Shown one piece after another: positions 17,991-27,056 of a stretch of 64,000 nt of DNA (the first letter of the stretch is position 1; every line of letters starts with the position of its first letter). The translations under genes were made by a program, and so were the position numbers. Location: the NCBI RefSeq assembly GCF_000980875.1, contig NZ_LAYO01000109.1, positions 62,001 through 126,000 on the forward strand. Reading direction: 5' to 3'. The stretch is from Leucobacter sp. Ag1 (GTDB lineage Bacteria; Actinomycetota; Actinomycetes; Actinomycetales; Microbacteriaceae). A model generated the notes under the pieces. That model worked only from the letters and a program-made list of their open reading frames with translations. It did not search any database and was not told the DNA's origin.

Positions 17991-18760
17991 CGCGCCACCG
18001 CTTCCATGCCGAGCATCGTGCGCGAGATGTCCTCGGCGCTCATGGGGCCGCGGTCGTCGACGATGCGGCCGTCGGCGAGGAACAGGATCCGATCGGCGTG
18101 GCTCGCCGCGATCGGATCGTGCGTGACCATCGCGATGCTCTGACCCGAACGGTGCGCCGCGTCGCGCAGCAGCGCGAGCACCTCGCGGCTGGTGCGCGAG
18201 TCGAGCGCGCCGGTCGGCTCGTCGGCGAACAGCAGGTCGGGGCGGCGGGCCAGGGCGCGCGCGATCGCGACGCGCTGCTGCTGCCCGCCCGACAGCTGAT
18301 GCGGGCGGTGGGTGAGGCGCTCGCGCAGTCCGAGCGCGTCGACGATGCTGTCGATCCACTCGCGCTCCTCGCGCGTCGGCCGGCGGCCGTCGAGCTCGAA
18401 CGGGAGCGTGATGTTGTCCTGCGCGTCGAGCGTCGGCACCAGGTTGAACGCCTGGAACACGAAGCCGACCCGGCGGCGGCGCAGCACAGTGAGCTCGGCA
18501 TCGCGCATGCCGGTGATCTCCTGATCCCCGAGCCAGACGCGTCCGCCGCCGTCGGCGTCCGCGGTGTCGAGGCCGGCCATGACGTGCATGAGGGTGGACT
18601 TGCCCGAGCCCGACGGACCCATGATCGCGGTGAACTCACCGCGCCGGATCCCGATCGAGACGTCGTCGAGGGCGACCACGCGGTGCTCGCCCGAACCGTA
18701 GTGCTTGCTGAGGTGAGTGACGCGGGCGATGAGCCCGAGGTCGCTTGGCTGTGTCTCCAT
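17987..18760 (-). CDS. ABC transporter ATP-binding protein (MacB/LolD type)
   Basis: This 257-residue ATPase has Walker [10 protein letters not shown] near 50, the signature [14 protein letters not shown] near 155, Walker [13 protein letters not shown] near 175, and the switch His in MVTHD near 210. A Q-loop [10 protein letters not shown] is present. This set is typical of the MacB/LolD/SalX group. It pairs with the overlapping FtsX permease. The ATG at 18760 lies seven bases after a TACCGT hexamer, which suggests leaderless initiation. GAGGT directly before the ATG is too close to serve as a ribosome site. Confidence 0.92.
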   Translation of the reverse strand: METQPSDLGLIARVTHLSKHYGSGEHRVVALDDVSIGIRRGEFTAIMGPSGSGKSTLMHVMAGLDTADADGGGRVWLGDQEITGMRDAELTVLRRRRVGFVFQAFNLVPTLDAQDNITLPFELDGRRPTREEREWIDSIVDALGLRERLTHRPHQLSGGQQQRVAIARALARRPDLLFADEPTGALDSRTSREVLALLRDAAHRSGQSIAMVTHDPIAASHADRILFLADGRIVDDRGPMSAEDISRTMLGMEAVAR

Positions 18761-18767
18761 ACCTCAG

Positions 18768-18773
18768 ACGGTA
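18768..18773 (-). promoter_or_regulatory. leaderless -10 for the ABC exporter
   Basis: TACCGT, read on the minus strand, ends seven bases before the ATG at 18760. Confidence 0.55.
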
Positions 18774-18854
18774 CGGATCGACGCGGGCGCTCCGCGTCGT
18801 CCCTGGGTGCCTCCCGGGTCAGCCGACGGTACCGTCGGCCGGCCCGGGAGATGG

Positions 18855-18904
18855 AACGCCCGAGGGGCGCCGGATCCGCTCGGATCCGGCGCCCCTCGGG
18901 CGTT
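18855..18904 (-). terminator. 24-bp terminator after purH
   Basis: A perfect 24-bp stem (18855-18878 with 18881-18904) closes on two unpaired bases 24 bases after the purH stop. Confidence 0.85.
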
Positions 18905-18928
18905 GCGCTTCGACTCTGCCGGTGCGGC

Positions 18929-20689
18929 TCAGTGGAAGAAGTGGCGCTCCCCGGTGAAGTACATGGTGATGCCTGCCGCCTTCGCGGCCTCGATCACCTC
19001 GGGATCGCGCACCGAGCCGCCCGGCTGCACGACGGCGCGCACGCCGGCGTCGAGCAGCACCTGCAGACCGTCGGCGAAGGGGAAGAACGCGTCGGACGCG
19101 GCGACCGAACCCGTGGCCCGCTCACCCGCACGCTCGACCGCGAGGCGGCACGAGTCCACCCGGTTGACCTGCCCCATGCCGACGCCGACCGAGGCGCCTC
19201 CCTGCGCGAGCAGGATCGCGTTCGACTTCACGGCGCGGCAGGCGCGCCAGGCGAACTCGAGCTCGGCGAGCGTCCCGGCGTCCGCCGGCTCGCCGGTGGC
19301 GAGCTCCCACTCGGAGGCCGGAGCGAAGGAACGGTCGGCGTCCTGCAGCAGGAAGCCGCCCGAGACCTGGCGCAGCTCGAGCGGGCTCGGCTCGAAGTCG
19401 CCGGGCAGCACGAGCAGACGCAGGTTCTTCTTCTGCGTGAGGATCGCGAGCGCCTCGGGATCGAAGCCGGGAGCGATGATCACCTCGGTGAAGATGCCCG
19501 AGACCGTCTCGGCCATGGCCTTCGTGACGGTGCGGTTCGCGGCGATCACGCCGCCGAACGCCGACACCGGGTCGCAGGCGTGCGCCAGTTCGTGGGCCGC
19601 CGCGATCTCGTCGGCCGCACCCTCGGGCGCCACCGCGATCCCGCACGGGTTCGCGTGCTTGATGATCGCGACCGCCGGACGGTCGTGGTCGTAGGCCGCG
19701 CGCAGGGCCGCGTCGGCGTCGACGTAGTTGTTGTACGACATCTCCTTGCCGTGCAGCTGGGTCGCCTGCGCGATCCCGGTGCCGCCCGGCTCGGTGAAGA
19801 GCGCCGCGCGCTGGTGGCTGTTCTCGCCGTAGCGCAGCACCGCGTCGCGCAGGCCACCGACCTCGAGGCCGACGGTCGTGCCGGTCGGGTCCTCGGGGTC
19901 GATCGCGAAGATCGCGTCGATCGAGCCCACGGTCCCGTCCTCGCCGTCGAAGTCCGCGTCGTCGTCCAGCAGCACCTCGGCACCCTGCTCCGCGCCGAAG
20001 TCGGCGTCGAAGTCCGCGTCGAACCCGGCCTCGTCGAGCGTCTCGCCCGTCCAGCCGACGAACTCCTGCTCGAGGAAGTAGGTCGCGACCGAGGCGTCGT
20101 ACGAAGCGGTGTGCGTGAACGCGTCGGCGGCGAGCGAGCGACGCAGGTCGAGGGTCGTACCGCCCGCCTGCACCGCCTCGATGACCTCGTCGTAGCGCTC
20201 GGGCGACACGACGATCGCCGCGTTGGCGTGGTTCTTCGCCGTTGCGCGCACCATCGCCGGGCCGCCGATGTCGACGTTCTCGATCACGTCGGCGACGGGC
20301 TTGCCCGCGGCCACCGTCTCCTCGAACGGGTAGAGGTTCACGACGACGAGCTCGAACGGTTCGATGCCGAGCTGCGCGAGCTGATCGCGGTGATCGGCGA
20401 GGCGGAGGTCGGCGAGCAGGCCGGCGTGCACCGAGGGGTGCAGCGTCTTGACGCGCCCGTCGAGCGCCTCGGCGAATCCGGTGACCTCGGCGACGTCGGT
20501 GACCGGGTGGCCCGCGTCGCGGATCGTCGACGCCGTGGAACCGGTCGACACGATCTCGACGCCCGCGGCGGCGAGCGCCCCGGCGAGTTCGAGCAGGCGG
20601 GACTTGTCGCTCACCGAGATGAGCGCCCGGCGCACCGGGATCAGATCGCGGTGCTCGTACAGGCTGGGGTCGTGGCTCTGGACTGCCAT
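18929..20689 (-). CDS. purH: bifunctional AICAR formyltransferase / IMP cyclohydrolase
   Basis: This 586-residue enzyme catalyses the last two steps of IMP synthesis. The N-terminal MGS-like cyclohydrolase domain starts with [17 protein letters not shown], followed by [13 protein letters not shown] and [16 protein letters not shown]. The formyltransferase domain holds [20 protein letters not shown] near 275, [11 protein letters not shown] near 345 and [10 protein letters not shown] near 530. Usual PurH length is about 520-530 residues. The excess is an acidic insertion at about 214-268 (runs such as [14 protein letters not shown] and [13 protein letters not shown]) just before the RYGENSH region. 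It lies 13 bases after purN and ends at a strong hairpin, so purN-purH is an operon. Confidence 0.97.
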   Translation of the reverse strand: MAVQSHDPSLYEHRDLIPVRRALISVSDKSRLLELAGALAAAGVEIVSTGSTASTIRDAGHPVTDVAEVTGFAEALDGRVKTLHPSVHAGLLADLRLADHRDQLAQLGIEPFELVVVNLYPFEETVAAGKPVADVIENVDIGGPAMVRATAKNHANAAIVVSPERYDEVIEAVQAGGTTLDLRRSLAADAFTHTASYDASVATYFLEQEFVGWTGETLDEAGFDADFDADFGAEQGAEVLLDDDADFDGEDGTVGSIDAIFAIDPEDPTGTTVGLEVGGLRDAVLRYGENSHQRAALFTEPGGTGIAQATQLHGKEMSYNNYVDADAALRAAYDHDRPAVAIIKHANPCGIAVAPEGAADEIAAAHELAHACDPVSAFGGVIAANRTVTKAMAETVSGIFTEVIIAPGFDPEALAILTQKKNLRLLVLPGDFEPSPLELRQVSGGFLLQDADRSFAPASEWELATGEPADAGTLAELEFAWRACRAVKSNAILLAQGGASVGVGMGQVNRVDSCRLAVERAGERATGSVAASDAFFPFADGLQVLLDAGVRAVVQPGGSVRDPEVIEAAKAAGITMYFTGERHFFH

Positions 20690-20702
20690 CAGGTTCGGTC
20701 TC

Positions 20703-21311
20703 CTATTCGGCCGATTGGGGAAGGTTCAGGTCTCCGGTCGCGATGTCGCGCACGACATCGACGAGCAGGGGGCGCTCGAGCTGCTTGATCCGCTCGTGGA
20801 GCTCGTCCTCGGTCTCGCCGTCGCGCACGACGACGGAGCGCTGGCGCAGCACGGGACCGGTGTCGACGCCCTCGTCGATCACGTGCACGGTCACGCCCGT
20901 CTCTGCGGCGCCGGCGGCGAGCGCGTCGCGCACGGCGTGCGCTCCGGGGAAGTTCGGCAGCAGCGCGGGGTGGGTGTTGATGAGGGCGGGCGAAAAGAGG
21001 CGTACGAAGCCGGGCGGCAGGATCCGCATGAGCCCGGCGCTCACGACGAGGCTCGGTTCGGGGCCGGTGCCGACGCCGTGCTCCTGGATGGCTGCTGCGA
21101 GCAGCTGGCCCCATTCCTCGCGGGTGTCGGAGTCGGCGGGCCGCACGACGAAGGTCGGGATGCCCGCGGCTTCGGCGTGGGCGAGTCCGGGCGCCTCGGT
21201 GTCGGATCCCACGACCGCGATGCGGGCGGGGAAGCCGGGTTCGGAGGTCGCGTCGATCAGGGCCTTGAGGTTGCTGCCCCCACCGGAGATCAGCACCGCG
21301 ATGTTCAGCAC
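20703..21311 (-). CDS. purN: phosphoribosylglycinamide formyltransferase
   Basis: This 202-residue GAR transformylase transfers a formyl group from 10-formyl-THF in purine synthesis. Visible motifs are [14 protein letters not shown] at the N-terminus, [13 protein letters not shown] near 95, [21 protein letters not shown] near 112-132 (active-site Asn/His), and [12 protein letters not shown] near 145. The GTG at 21311 lies six bases after TAGACT, with no ribosome site, which points to leaderless initiation. It is followed closely by purH. Confidence 0.96.
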   Translation of the reverse strand: MLNIAVLISGGGSNLKALIDATSEPGFPARIAVVGSDTEAPGLAHAEAAGIPTFVVRPADSDTREEWGQLLAAAIQEHGVGTGPEPSLVVSAGLMRILPPGFVRLFSPALINTHPALLPNFPGAHAVRDALAAGAAETGVTVHVIDEGVDTGPVLRQRSVVVRDGETEDELHERIKQLERPLLVDVVRDIATGDLNLPQSAE

Positions 21312-21317
21312 GCGGCA

Positions 21318-21323
21318 AGTCTA
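21318..21323 (-). promoter_or_regulatory. leaderless -10 for purNH
   Basis: TAGACT, read on the minus strand, is six bases before the GTG start of purN. Confidence 0.65.
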
Positions 21324-21415
21324 GCGGGGCCGCGGAGCATACGCTCTCGAAACAGTCGCTGCGGTCTCATTGGAGTGGGCGCCCCGCGCGTCCGCCCGAA
21401 GAAAGCAGGTTCCGC

Positions 21416-21856
21416 ATGTCCGCTCACGCCCCGACCGTCCGTTCCGAGTACGCTCCCCGCCCCGCAGCGGTCGTCTTCCTGCTGCTCGTCGTCGCCGGGA
21501 TCGGCGTCGTCACCCTCGGACCGCGCGGTCTCGTGCTGACGGCGCGCATCGAGGCGGTCGACGCGATCAATGCGGTGCTCGGTCGCTTCGACGCGTCGCT
21601 CACGACAATGCAGATCGAGGATCTCGCCAACATCGCGCTGTTCGTGCCGCTCGGCCTCGCGGTCGCCGCGGTGCTCCCCCGCCGTGCGTGGTGGTTCGCA
21701 CTGCCGATCTGCGTCGCGGCGACCGCGGCGATCGAGCTGAGCCAGACGGTGATCCCCGGTCGGGTCCCGGATCTGTCCGACGTCGTGCTCAACGCCGCCG
21801 GCGCCGCGATCGGTTGCGCGATCCTGGGGGTCTCGCGAGCGGCCCGGCGCAACTGA
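21416..21856 (+). CDS. VanZ family membrane protein
   Basis: This is a 146-residue protein with four predicted helices and VanZ-like signatures: DLANIALFVPLGLAVA near 74-90, IELSQTVIPGRVPDLSDVVLN split around 110-128, then a final helix. VanZ proteins give low-level teicoplanin resistance in one context, but most homologues have no known role. The ATG is preceded by AAGAAAGCAGG. The amino acid permease follows 84 bases downstream on the same strand with its own likely promoter. Confidence 0.8.
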   Translation: MSAHAPTVRSEYAPRPAAVVFLLLVVAGIGVVTLGPRGLVLTARIEAVDAINAVLGRFDASLTTMQIEDLANIALFVPLGLAVAAVLPRRAWWFALPICVAATAAIELSQTVIPGRVPDLSDVVLNAAGAAIGCAILGVSRAARRN

Positions 21857-21940
21857 TATCCCAATTTCGTTTCGCGCTGCCGCGCGGGTACCATGCCACA
21901 CGGCGAACCCGCCGCCGTCGAACCGAAAGAGGCATCACCC

Positions 21941-23437
21941 GTGCAGGAACCGGCTTCCGCTCCGTCCCCGTCGAACGGAGCCAAGCTCCGCCCGCGGCAC
22001 GTCACCATGATCACGCTCGGCGGCATCATCGGTGCGAGCCTCTTCGTCGGGTCCGGCAACATCATCCGCTCGGTGGGTCCGGCCGCGATCATCTCCTACC
22101 TCATCGGCGGCCTGCTCGTGTTCCTCGCGATGCGCATGCTCGGCGAGATGGCCGCGGCTCGGCCTGCGATCGGCTCGTTCATGGAGTACGCCCGCGTCGG
22201 GCTGGGCGACTGGGCCGCCTACCTCGTCGGCTGGCTCTACTGGTACTTCTGGGTCGGCGTGCTCGCCTACGAGGCGGTGCTCGGCGGCGAGACCCTGCAC
22301 TCCTGGTTCGCATTCCTGCCGGGCTGGGCGTGGTCGCTGATCCTGATCGCCGTGTTCATCGGCGCCAACCTGATCTCGGTGCGCACCTTCGGCGAGGTCG
22401 AGTTCTGGCTCGCCAGCATCAAGGTCATCGCGATCGTCGTGTTCCTCGGCGCGGGCCTGCTCTTCGCGCTCGGCCTGTGGCCGCAGTCGACCTTCTCCGT
22501 TCCGAACCTCTGGGAGCACGGCGGATTCGCCCCGAACGGCTTCGGCATCGCGTTCACGGGCGTCGCGCTCGTCATCTTCTCGTACTTCGGCACCGAGATC
22601 GCGGTGATGGCCGCGGCCGAGTCCGAGAACCCCGCGAAGGGCATCAAGCAGGCCACCAGCACCGTCATCTGGCGGATCCTGCTGTTCTTCGTCGGCGCCG
22701 TGCTCATCATCACGATGGTCGTGCCCTGGGACGAGCTGCCCGAGCCCGTGAACGTGGCGACCGCGCCCTTCACCTACGTGTTCTCGCTGCTCGGCGTCCC
22801 CGGCGCCGCCGCGATCATGCAGATCATCATCTTCACCGCCGTGATCTCGGTGCTCAACTCGGGCCTCTACTCGGCGTCGCGCATGTTCGCAGCCCTCGCC
22901 GAGCAGGGGTACGCCCCGCGCATCATGACACGTCGGACCCGCTCGGGCGTCCCCGCCTTCGCACTGTTCGCCTCCACCATCGGCGCGGTCGCTGCGACCA
23001 TCGTCAACTTCGCGGCGCCCGAGTCCGGCGTCTTCGACTTCATCATGAACTCGGCCGGTCTCGTCGCCCTCTTCGTCTACGTCTTCATCGCACTCACGCA
23101 GATGCGGATGCGGCAGAAGATGTCGGCCGAGGAGGTCGCCGGGCTGAAGCTGAGGATGTGGCTCCACCCGTGGCTCAACATCCTCCTCATCGCCGCGATC
23201 GCCGCGGTGCTCGTCGTGATGCTGAGCTCCGAGACCGGCCGCACGCAGGTGTGGACGAGTCTCATCGCGACCGGTGCGCTCGTCGCCTGCTGGCCCCTGG
23301 TACGCCGCTCGCTCGCGAAGCGCCGCGCTGCAGCTGCAGCTGCGGGCGCGGGCGCGGGCGCGGGCGTCGATCCCGCGGCCGAAGCCGAGCAGATCGCGGC
23401 CGACGAGGCCGCGGGCTCCGAGGCGCACGGGCACTGA
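21941..23437 (+). CDS. amino acid permease (APC superfamily)
   Basis: This 498-residue transporter has about 12 helices. It carries the APC substrate-binding helix GGIIGASLFVGSGNIIRSVGP in TM1, split over about 26-46, and the TM8-loop phrase SRMFAALAEQGYAPR near 330. It resembles the GABA/asparagine/aromatic amino acid permease branch (AAT family); the exact substrate is not readable. I chose the GTG at 21941, with AAAGAGG nine bases upstream. An ATG at 21893 overlaps the likely -10 (TACCAT, 21889-21894). The C-terminal tail has an Ala/Gly run encoded by short tandem repeats, then an acidic stretch. Confidence 0.88.
   Translation: MQEPASAPSPSNGAKLRPRHVTMITLGGIIGASLFVGSGNIIRSVGPAAIISYLIGGLLVFLAMRMLGEMAAARPAIGSFMEYARVGLGDWAAYLVGWLYWYFWVGVLAYEAVLGGETLHSWFAFLPGWAWSLILIAVFIGANLISVRTFGEVEFWLASIKVIAIVVFLGAGLLFALGLWPQSTFSVPNLWEHGGFAPNGFGIAFTGVALVIFSYFGTEIAVMAAAESENPAKGIKQATSTVIWRILLFFVGAVLIITMVVPWDELPEPVNVATAPFTYVFSLLGVPGAAAIMQIIIFTAVISVLNSGLYSASRMFAALAEQGYAPRIMTRRTRSGVPAFALFASTIGAVAATIVNFAAPESGVFDFIMNSAGLVALFVYVFIALTQMRMRQKMSAEEVAGLKLRMWLHPWLNILLIAAIAAVLVVMLSSETGRTQVWTSLIATGALVACWPLVRRSLAKRRAAAAAAGAGAGAGVDPAAEAEQIAADEAAGSEAHGH
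23325..23366. repeat. short tandem repeats in the permease tail
   Basis: GCTGCA and GGGCGC units repeat in tandem and encode an Ala run followed by Ala-Gly dipeptides, a likely length-variable site. Confidence 0.6.
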
Positions 23438-23974
23438 TGGGCAGGCGCGCCGTGACCATCGGCGACGGCACCTAGCTGCACCCGGTCGTGTGGTTGGCGA
23501 AACGCGACTGTTTAGGGCTGGTCTCCGCAAGCGGTGCGGGTGAGGCCACCCAGGCCACCACGTTCGTGGCGGTGATTCGTGCCCGTACCCCTTCCCCGTG
23601 CGGGAGCGCGAGCCTTCCTCCCCGATTGCGACGCATCGACCGATCCCAAATCATCCTTATCCCCTCGCGAAAAGGATGATTTGGGACCGGTCGATGCGCG
23701 TTCGAAGAGTCTCGGCTGCTGGGATCACCGTCCACAGCTGGCGTCGCCTGTCGAACTGCCTCGCAGGCAGGGGATAACCCGGGAATCAGCCTTCAGCTCC
23801 AGCAAACTGCTTCCATGACACCACGACGAATCCCACTTCCCGACAACCTTCTCTCGATCTGTCGGGCGCCAACGCCCCAACCAGGTACAGCGAGCGAACG
23901 CGTCGACGCGAGGAGGCCGCGCATGCTGGCACATCGATGAACGCCCGGCCCACCGAAGCGATCCACGCCCGAAG
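23438..23974. other. gene-poor gap between convergent genes
   Basis: This 537-base gap carries no open frame with recognisable features on either strand. Its base composition is less GC-rich than its surroundings in the central part. It contains the long hairpin at 23632-23698. No transposase fragment or clear target duplication was seen. Confidence 0.5.
23632..23698. repeat. 27-bp inverted repeat (hairpin)
   Basis: The arms 23632-23658 and 23672-23698 pair over 27 bases with one mismatch, which would be a G-U wobble in the minus-strand RNA. The loop is 13 bases. It could be a distant bidirectional terminator or a palindromic repeat element. Confidence 0.8.
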
Positions 23975-24616
23975 TCAGCCACCGTGCAGGATCTCGCGCG
24001 CGAGCGCGGTCGGATGCGTGCGGGCGGCGAGCGCATCCTCCTGACTCGCCCAGCGGTCCCAGTACGGTCGGAACGTCTCGCCGTCGCGCGCGAGCGCCCT
24101 GCGGCGGCGCTCATCCGCGGGCAGCTCGATCCAGACCGGCAGCACGGCACCGGCAGCGGCACGAGCACCGGCATCGACACCAGCACCGGCACCGGCACCC
24201 GAACCCGCCGCCCATGCCCGTGCGGCCGCCAGGTTCTCGGCGCTGAGCGCGCCGCAGCCCTCGATCACGAGCGGTCGTCCGCGCTCGATCCCGCACTCCT
24301 CGGCGAAGTCCCCGGCGATCCAGTCGTAGCGTCGGTAGCGTCCCGTGCGCAGCGCCGCGGGCACCGAGGCAGCTCCCGCCGCGAGCCCGTCCCAGCCGGG
24401 GTACAGGTCCTCGACCCGCAGCAGCTCGGCGGGGGCGCCGAGGGCGTCCCCGAGCAGCGGCACCAGTGCACCCGCGATCGTGGTCTTGCCGGATCCGGAA
24501 CGGCCGTCCACGAGCACCACGCGCGGAAGGCGTCCGCGCAGCAGGGCCGCCCGCGCCAGAAGGGCGCGCGCGGCCGTCTCCGCGCCGGAGTCCGGCCCGG
24601 TCGCAGGCCCGCTCAC
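23975..24616 (-). CDS. P-loop nucleoside/uridine kinase-like protein
   Basis: This 213-residue protein has Walker A GRSGSGKTT near 38-46, then EDLYPGWDGLA near 68 and IEGCGALS near 115, in the order seen in uridine kinase and related small-molecule kinases. The GTG start overlaps the ThiQ-like ATPase stop by four bases, so it is the last gene of the thiamine transport operon. A thiamine- or nucleoside-phosphorylating role would fit the context but is inference; it is not a canonical ThiN, ThiK or ThiD. The Ala/Gly run near 135-155 comes from a DNA hexamer repeat. Confidence 0.72.
   Translation of the reverse strand: MSGPATGPDSGAETAARALLARAALLRGRLPRVVLVDGRSGSGKTTIAGALVPLLGDALGAPAELLRVEDLYPGWDGLAAGAASVPAALRTGRYRRYDWIAGDFAEECGIERGRPLVIEGCGALSAENLAAARAWAAGSGAGAGAGVDAGARAAAGAVLPVWIELPADERRRRALARDGETFRPYWDRWASQEDALAARTHPTALAREILHGG
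24140..24201. repeat. degenerate GCACCG hexamer repeat
   Basis: About ten imperfect copies of a GCACCG-type unit lie inside the kinase gene and encode its Ala/Gly-rich insertion. Confidence 0.5.
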
Positions 24617-25323
24617 GCCGCGCTCCCCTCCGCGAGGACGCGGCCGTCGCGCATGCGGACGACACGGTCGGCGATCGCTTCGGCCTCCTCGGGGTCGTGG
24701 GTCACGAGGATCGCCGTGGTGCCTGTCTCGCGCAGCAGCCGTGCCAGATCATCAGCGAGACGCGTGCGCAGCTCGCGGTCGAGCGCCGAGAGGGGCTCGT
24801 CGAGCAGGAGGAGACGCGGTCGAGGTGCGAGGGAGCGCGCGAGCGCGATCCGCTGGCGCTCTCCTCCGGACAGCTCGGTCACGCGCCGCCCCTCGGTCCC
24901 CGGCAGGCCGACCAGCTCGAGCAGCTCGGCGACCCGCGCGGCGCGCTCGGGCTTGGGCATCCGCTGGGATTCCATCCCGTAGGCGACGTTCGCCCCGACG
25001 TTCCGGTGCCCGAACAGCTGTCCGTCCTGGAACATCAGCCCGAATCCGCGCCGGTGCGGTGCGACCCCGGCGAGGTCCTCGCCCGCCCACGCGATGCGCC
25101 CCCGGGCGAGCGGCTCGAGCCCCGCGATCGCCCGCAGCAGGGTCGACTTGCCGCAGCCGCTTGGCCCGAGGAGCGCGACGATCTCGCGCTCGTCGACGGC
25201 GATGCTCGCACCGTCGACCGCCGGCCGCGCGGACGCGTCGGTTCCCGGGTACCGCACCGTCGCGCGATCCACGGAGAGTCCGCGCGTTCCGATCACCCGA
25301 CCCGTCCCGTCCGCTTCCGCCAT
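24613..25323 (-). CDS. thiQ: thiamine ABC transporter ATP-binding protein
   Basis: This 236-residue ATPase has Walker A GPSGCGKST near 48, signature LSGGERQRIALARSL near 142, Walker B LLLLDEPLSALD near 163, and the switch His in VTHDPEEAEAIAD near 197. I chose the ATG at 25323, because AAGGAG lies six bases upstream. An ATG at 25350 would overlap the permease. The riboswitch at the head of the operon supports thiamine as substrate. The symbol follows that context. Confidence 0.85.
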   Translation of the reverse strand: MAEADGTGRVIGTRGLSVDRATVRYPGTDASARPAVDGASIAVDEREIVALLGPSGCGKSTLLRAIAGLEPLARGRIAWAGEDLAGVAPHRRGFGLMFQDGQLFGHRNVGANVAYGMESQRMPKPERAARVAELLELVGLPGTEGRRVTELSGGERQRIALARSLAPRPRLLLLDEPLSALDRELRTRLADDLARLLRETGTTAILVTHDPEEAEAIADRVVRMRDGRVLAEGSAA

Positions 25324-25343
25324 GCGCCGCTCCTTCGTCTCGG

Positions 25344-27056
25344 TCACCATTCTGCCGCCGCCTCTCCTCGCCAGCGCTCCGCCAGCAGCATGATCCCCGC
25401 CGTGATCGCGCCCAGCACGACCGCGCCCGCGAGCGCGGTGCCGTAGCTGTCGCTCCCCTGTCTCCCGATCAGCTGTGCGATCACGACGGGCAGGGTCTGC
25501 GTGTCGGGGCGCACCAGGAACGAGGTCGCGCCGAACTCGCCGAGCGAGGCCGCGAGAGCGAAGCCCGCCGCGAGCCCGGCCGATCGGCCGAGCAGCGGCA
25601 GGTCGATCGTGCCGAGCACCCGCAGCGGGCCCGCACCGAGCATGGCGGCGGCGTCCCGCTGCCGCGGGTCGATCCCGCGCAGCACGGGCAGCAGCGTGCG
25701 CACCACGATGGGCAGCGCGACGAGCGCCTGCGCGATGGGGATCAGCACGGTCGAGGTGCGCAGGTCGAGCCCGATCCCGAGCGGCCGGTTCATCGTCAGC
25801 AGCAGACCGAAGCCGAGCGTCACCGCGGAGACTCCGAGGGGCAGCATGATCGCTCCGTCGAACCACTCGATCCCCCGGGCGAGAACGCGGGATCTCGGGC
25901 GCCGCGAGGCCACGAGCGCGACCAATCCGCCGAGCAGCAGCGCGATCGTCGCGGCGAGCGCGGCGATGCCGAGGCTCGTCGCGAGCGCGTCGGCCACGGA
26001 TCCGTCGATCGGGGAATCCGCGGGCGGCACGAACAGGTTCGTGTAGTTCTGCAGGGTCCACTCGGCGGCACCGTCGGCGCCGGCGGTGCGGCCGCGCAGC
26101 GACCCGACGAGCAGCGCGATCATGGGCAGCAGGTGCAGCAGCAGCACGGTCGCCGCGAGCACCGCGATCACGGGTGCGTGGGCCCGGCGGATCCGCTCGG
26201 CGGTCGGCCGCAGCGAGACGGTCTGCTCGCGCCGACGGCGCAGCCGGGCCGAGACCACGAGCACGGCGGCGACCAGCGCGAACTGCAGCAGCGAGAGCAC
26301 GGCCGCCGAGCGCAGGTCGAGGAACTGCACGGTCAGCCGGTAGATCTCGGTCTCGACATTCGACAGGCTGCGACCGCCGAGGATCAGCACGATGCCGAAC
26401 GAGGTGGCGCAGAACAGGAACACGAGCGACGCCGCGGAGGCGAGCGCGGGCGCGATCTGCGGCAGCGTGACGGTCCACCAGACTCGGACTGGGCCGGCGC
26501 CGAGCATGCGCGCCGCCTGCTCGGGGCGCGGGTCCAGCTGCGACCAGAATCCGCCGACCGTGCGGGCGACGACCGTGACGTTGAAGAACGCCAGCGCGAG
26601 CACCACGACCAGCAGGGTGCGGTCGAGTCCGAGCGCGGCGAGCGGACCGCCCTCGCCGAACACCGACTCGAAGGCGACGCCCACCACGACCGTGGGCAGC
26701 ACGAACGGTACCGTCATGAGGCCCCGCAAGGCCGCGCGGCCGCGGAACCGGAGCCGGTAGAGCACGAACGCGGCGGGCACGCCGAGCACGAGCGACAGCA
26801 GCGTGCCCAGCGCGGCCTGGGCGAGGGTCTGCCCGACGACGCTCCAGGTGCGGGGCTCGCCGAGCACCGCGGGGATCCCGGACGCGTCGAAGCGTCCCTC
26901 GGTCGTGAAGCCCGTCGCGATGAGCGACACGACGGGCAGCAGGAAGAAGACGGCGAGGAACGCGAGCGGGATCGCGGCAGCGGCGGTCCACGCCGCGATC
27001 CCCCACGCGCGGCCGGTGCCGACCGCGCGTCCCGCTCGCCGGGTCGAGCGGCTCAC
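25344..27056 (-). CDS. thiP: thiamine ABC transporter permease (two fused permease domains)
   Basis: This 570-residue protein has two binding-protein-dependent permease halves, as in ThiP and FbpB. The first EAA-type loop is EQAARMLGAGPVRVWWTVTLPQ near 165-190 and the second is RQRDAAAMLGAGPLRVLGTIDLP near 470-490. About 12 helices are predicted. The GTG start at 27056 overlaps the thiB stop by four bases (GTGA). The open frame extends upstream antisense-like through thiB in another frame, and that part is rejected. Coupling within the operon and the TPP riboswitch point to thiamine or a thiamine precursor. Confidence 0.88.
   Translation of the reverse strand: MSRSTRRAGRAVGTGRAWGIAAWTAAAAIPLAFLAVFFLLPVVSLIATGFTTEGRFDASGIPAVLGEPRTWSVVGQTLAQAALGTLLSLVLGVPAAFVLYRLRFRGRAALRGLMTVPFVLPTVVVGVAFESVFGEGGPLAALGLDRTLLVVVLALAFFNVTVVARTVGGFWSQLDPRPEQAARMLGAGPVRVWWTVTLPQIAPALASAASLVFLFCATSFGIVLILGGRSLSNVETEIYRLTVQFLDLRSAAVLSLLQFALVAAVLVVSARLRRRREQTVSLRPTAERIRRAHAPVIAVLAATVLLLHLLPMIALLVGSLRGRTAGADGAAEWTLQNYTNLFVPPADSPIDGSVADALATSLGIAALAATIALLLGGLVALVASRRPRSRVLARGIEWFDGAIMLPLGVSAVTLGFGLLLTMNRPLGIGLDLRTSTVLIPIAQALVALPIVVRTLLPVLRGIDPRQRDAAAMLGAGPLRVLGTIDLPLLGRSAGLAAGFALAASLGEFGATSFLVRPDTQTLPVVIAQLIGRQGSDSYGTALAGAVVLGAITAGIMLLAERWRGEAAAEW

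Noticed and set aside
21893-21940. An ATG start at 21893 for the amino acid permease.
   Set aside because: It overlaps a likely -10 hexamer and lacks a ribosome site; the GTG at 21941 has AAAGAGG.
23438-23974. A possible insertion sequence remnant.
   Set aside because: No transposase fragment or target-site duplication was seen; only a hairpin is present.
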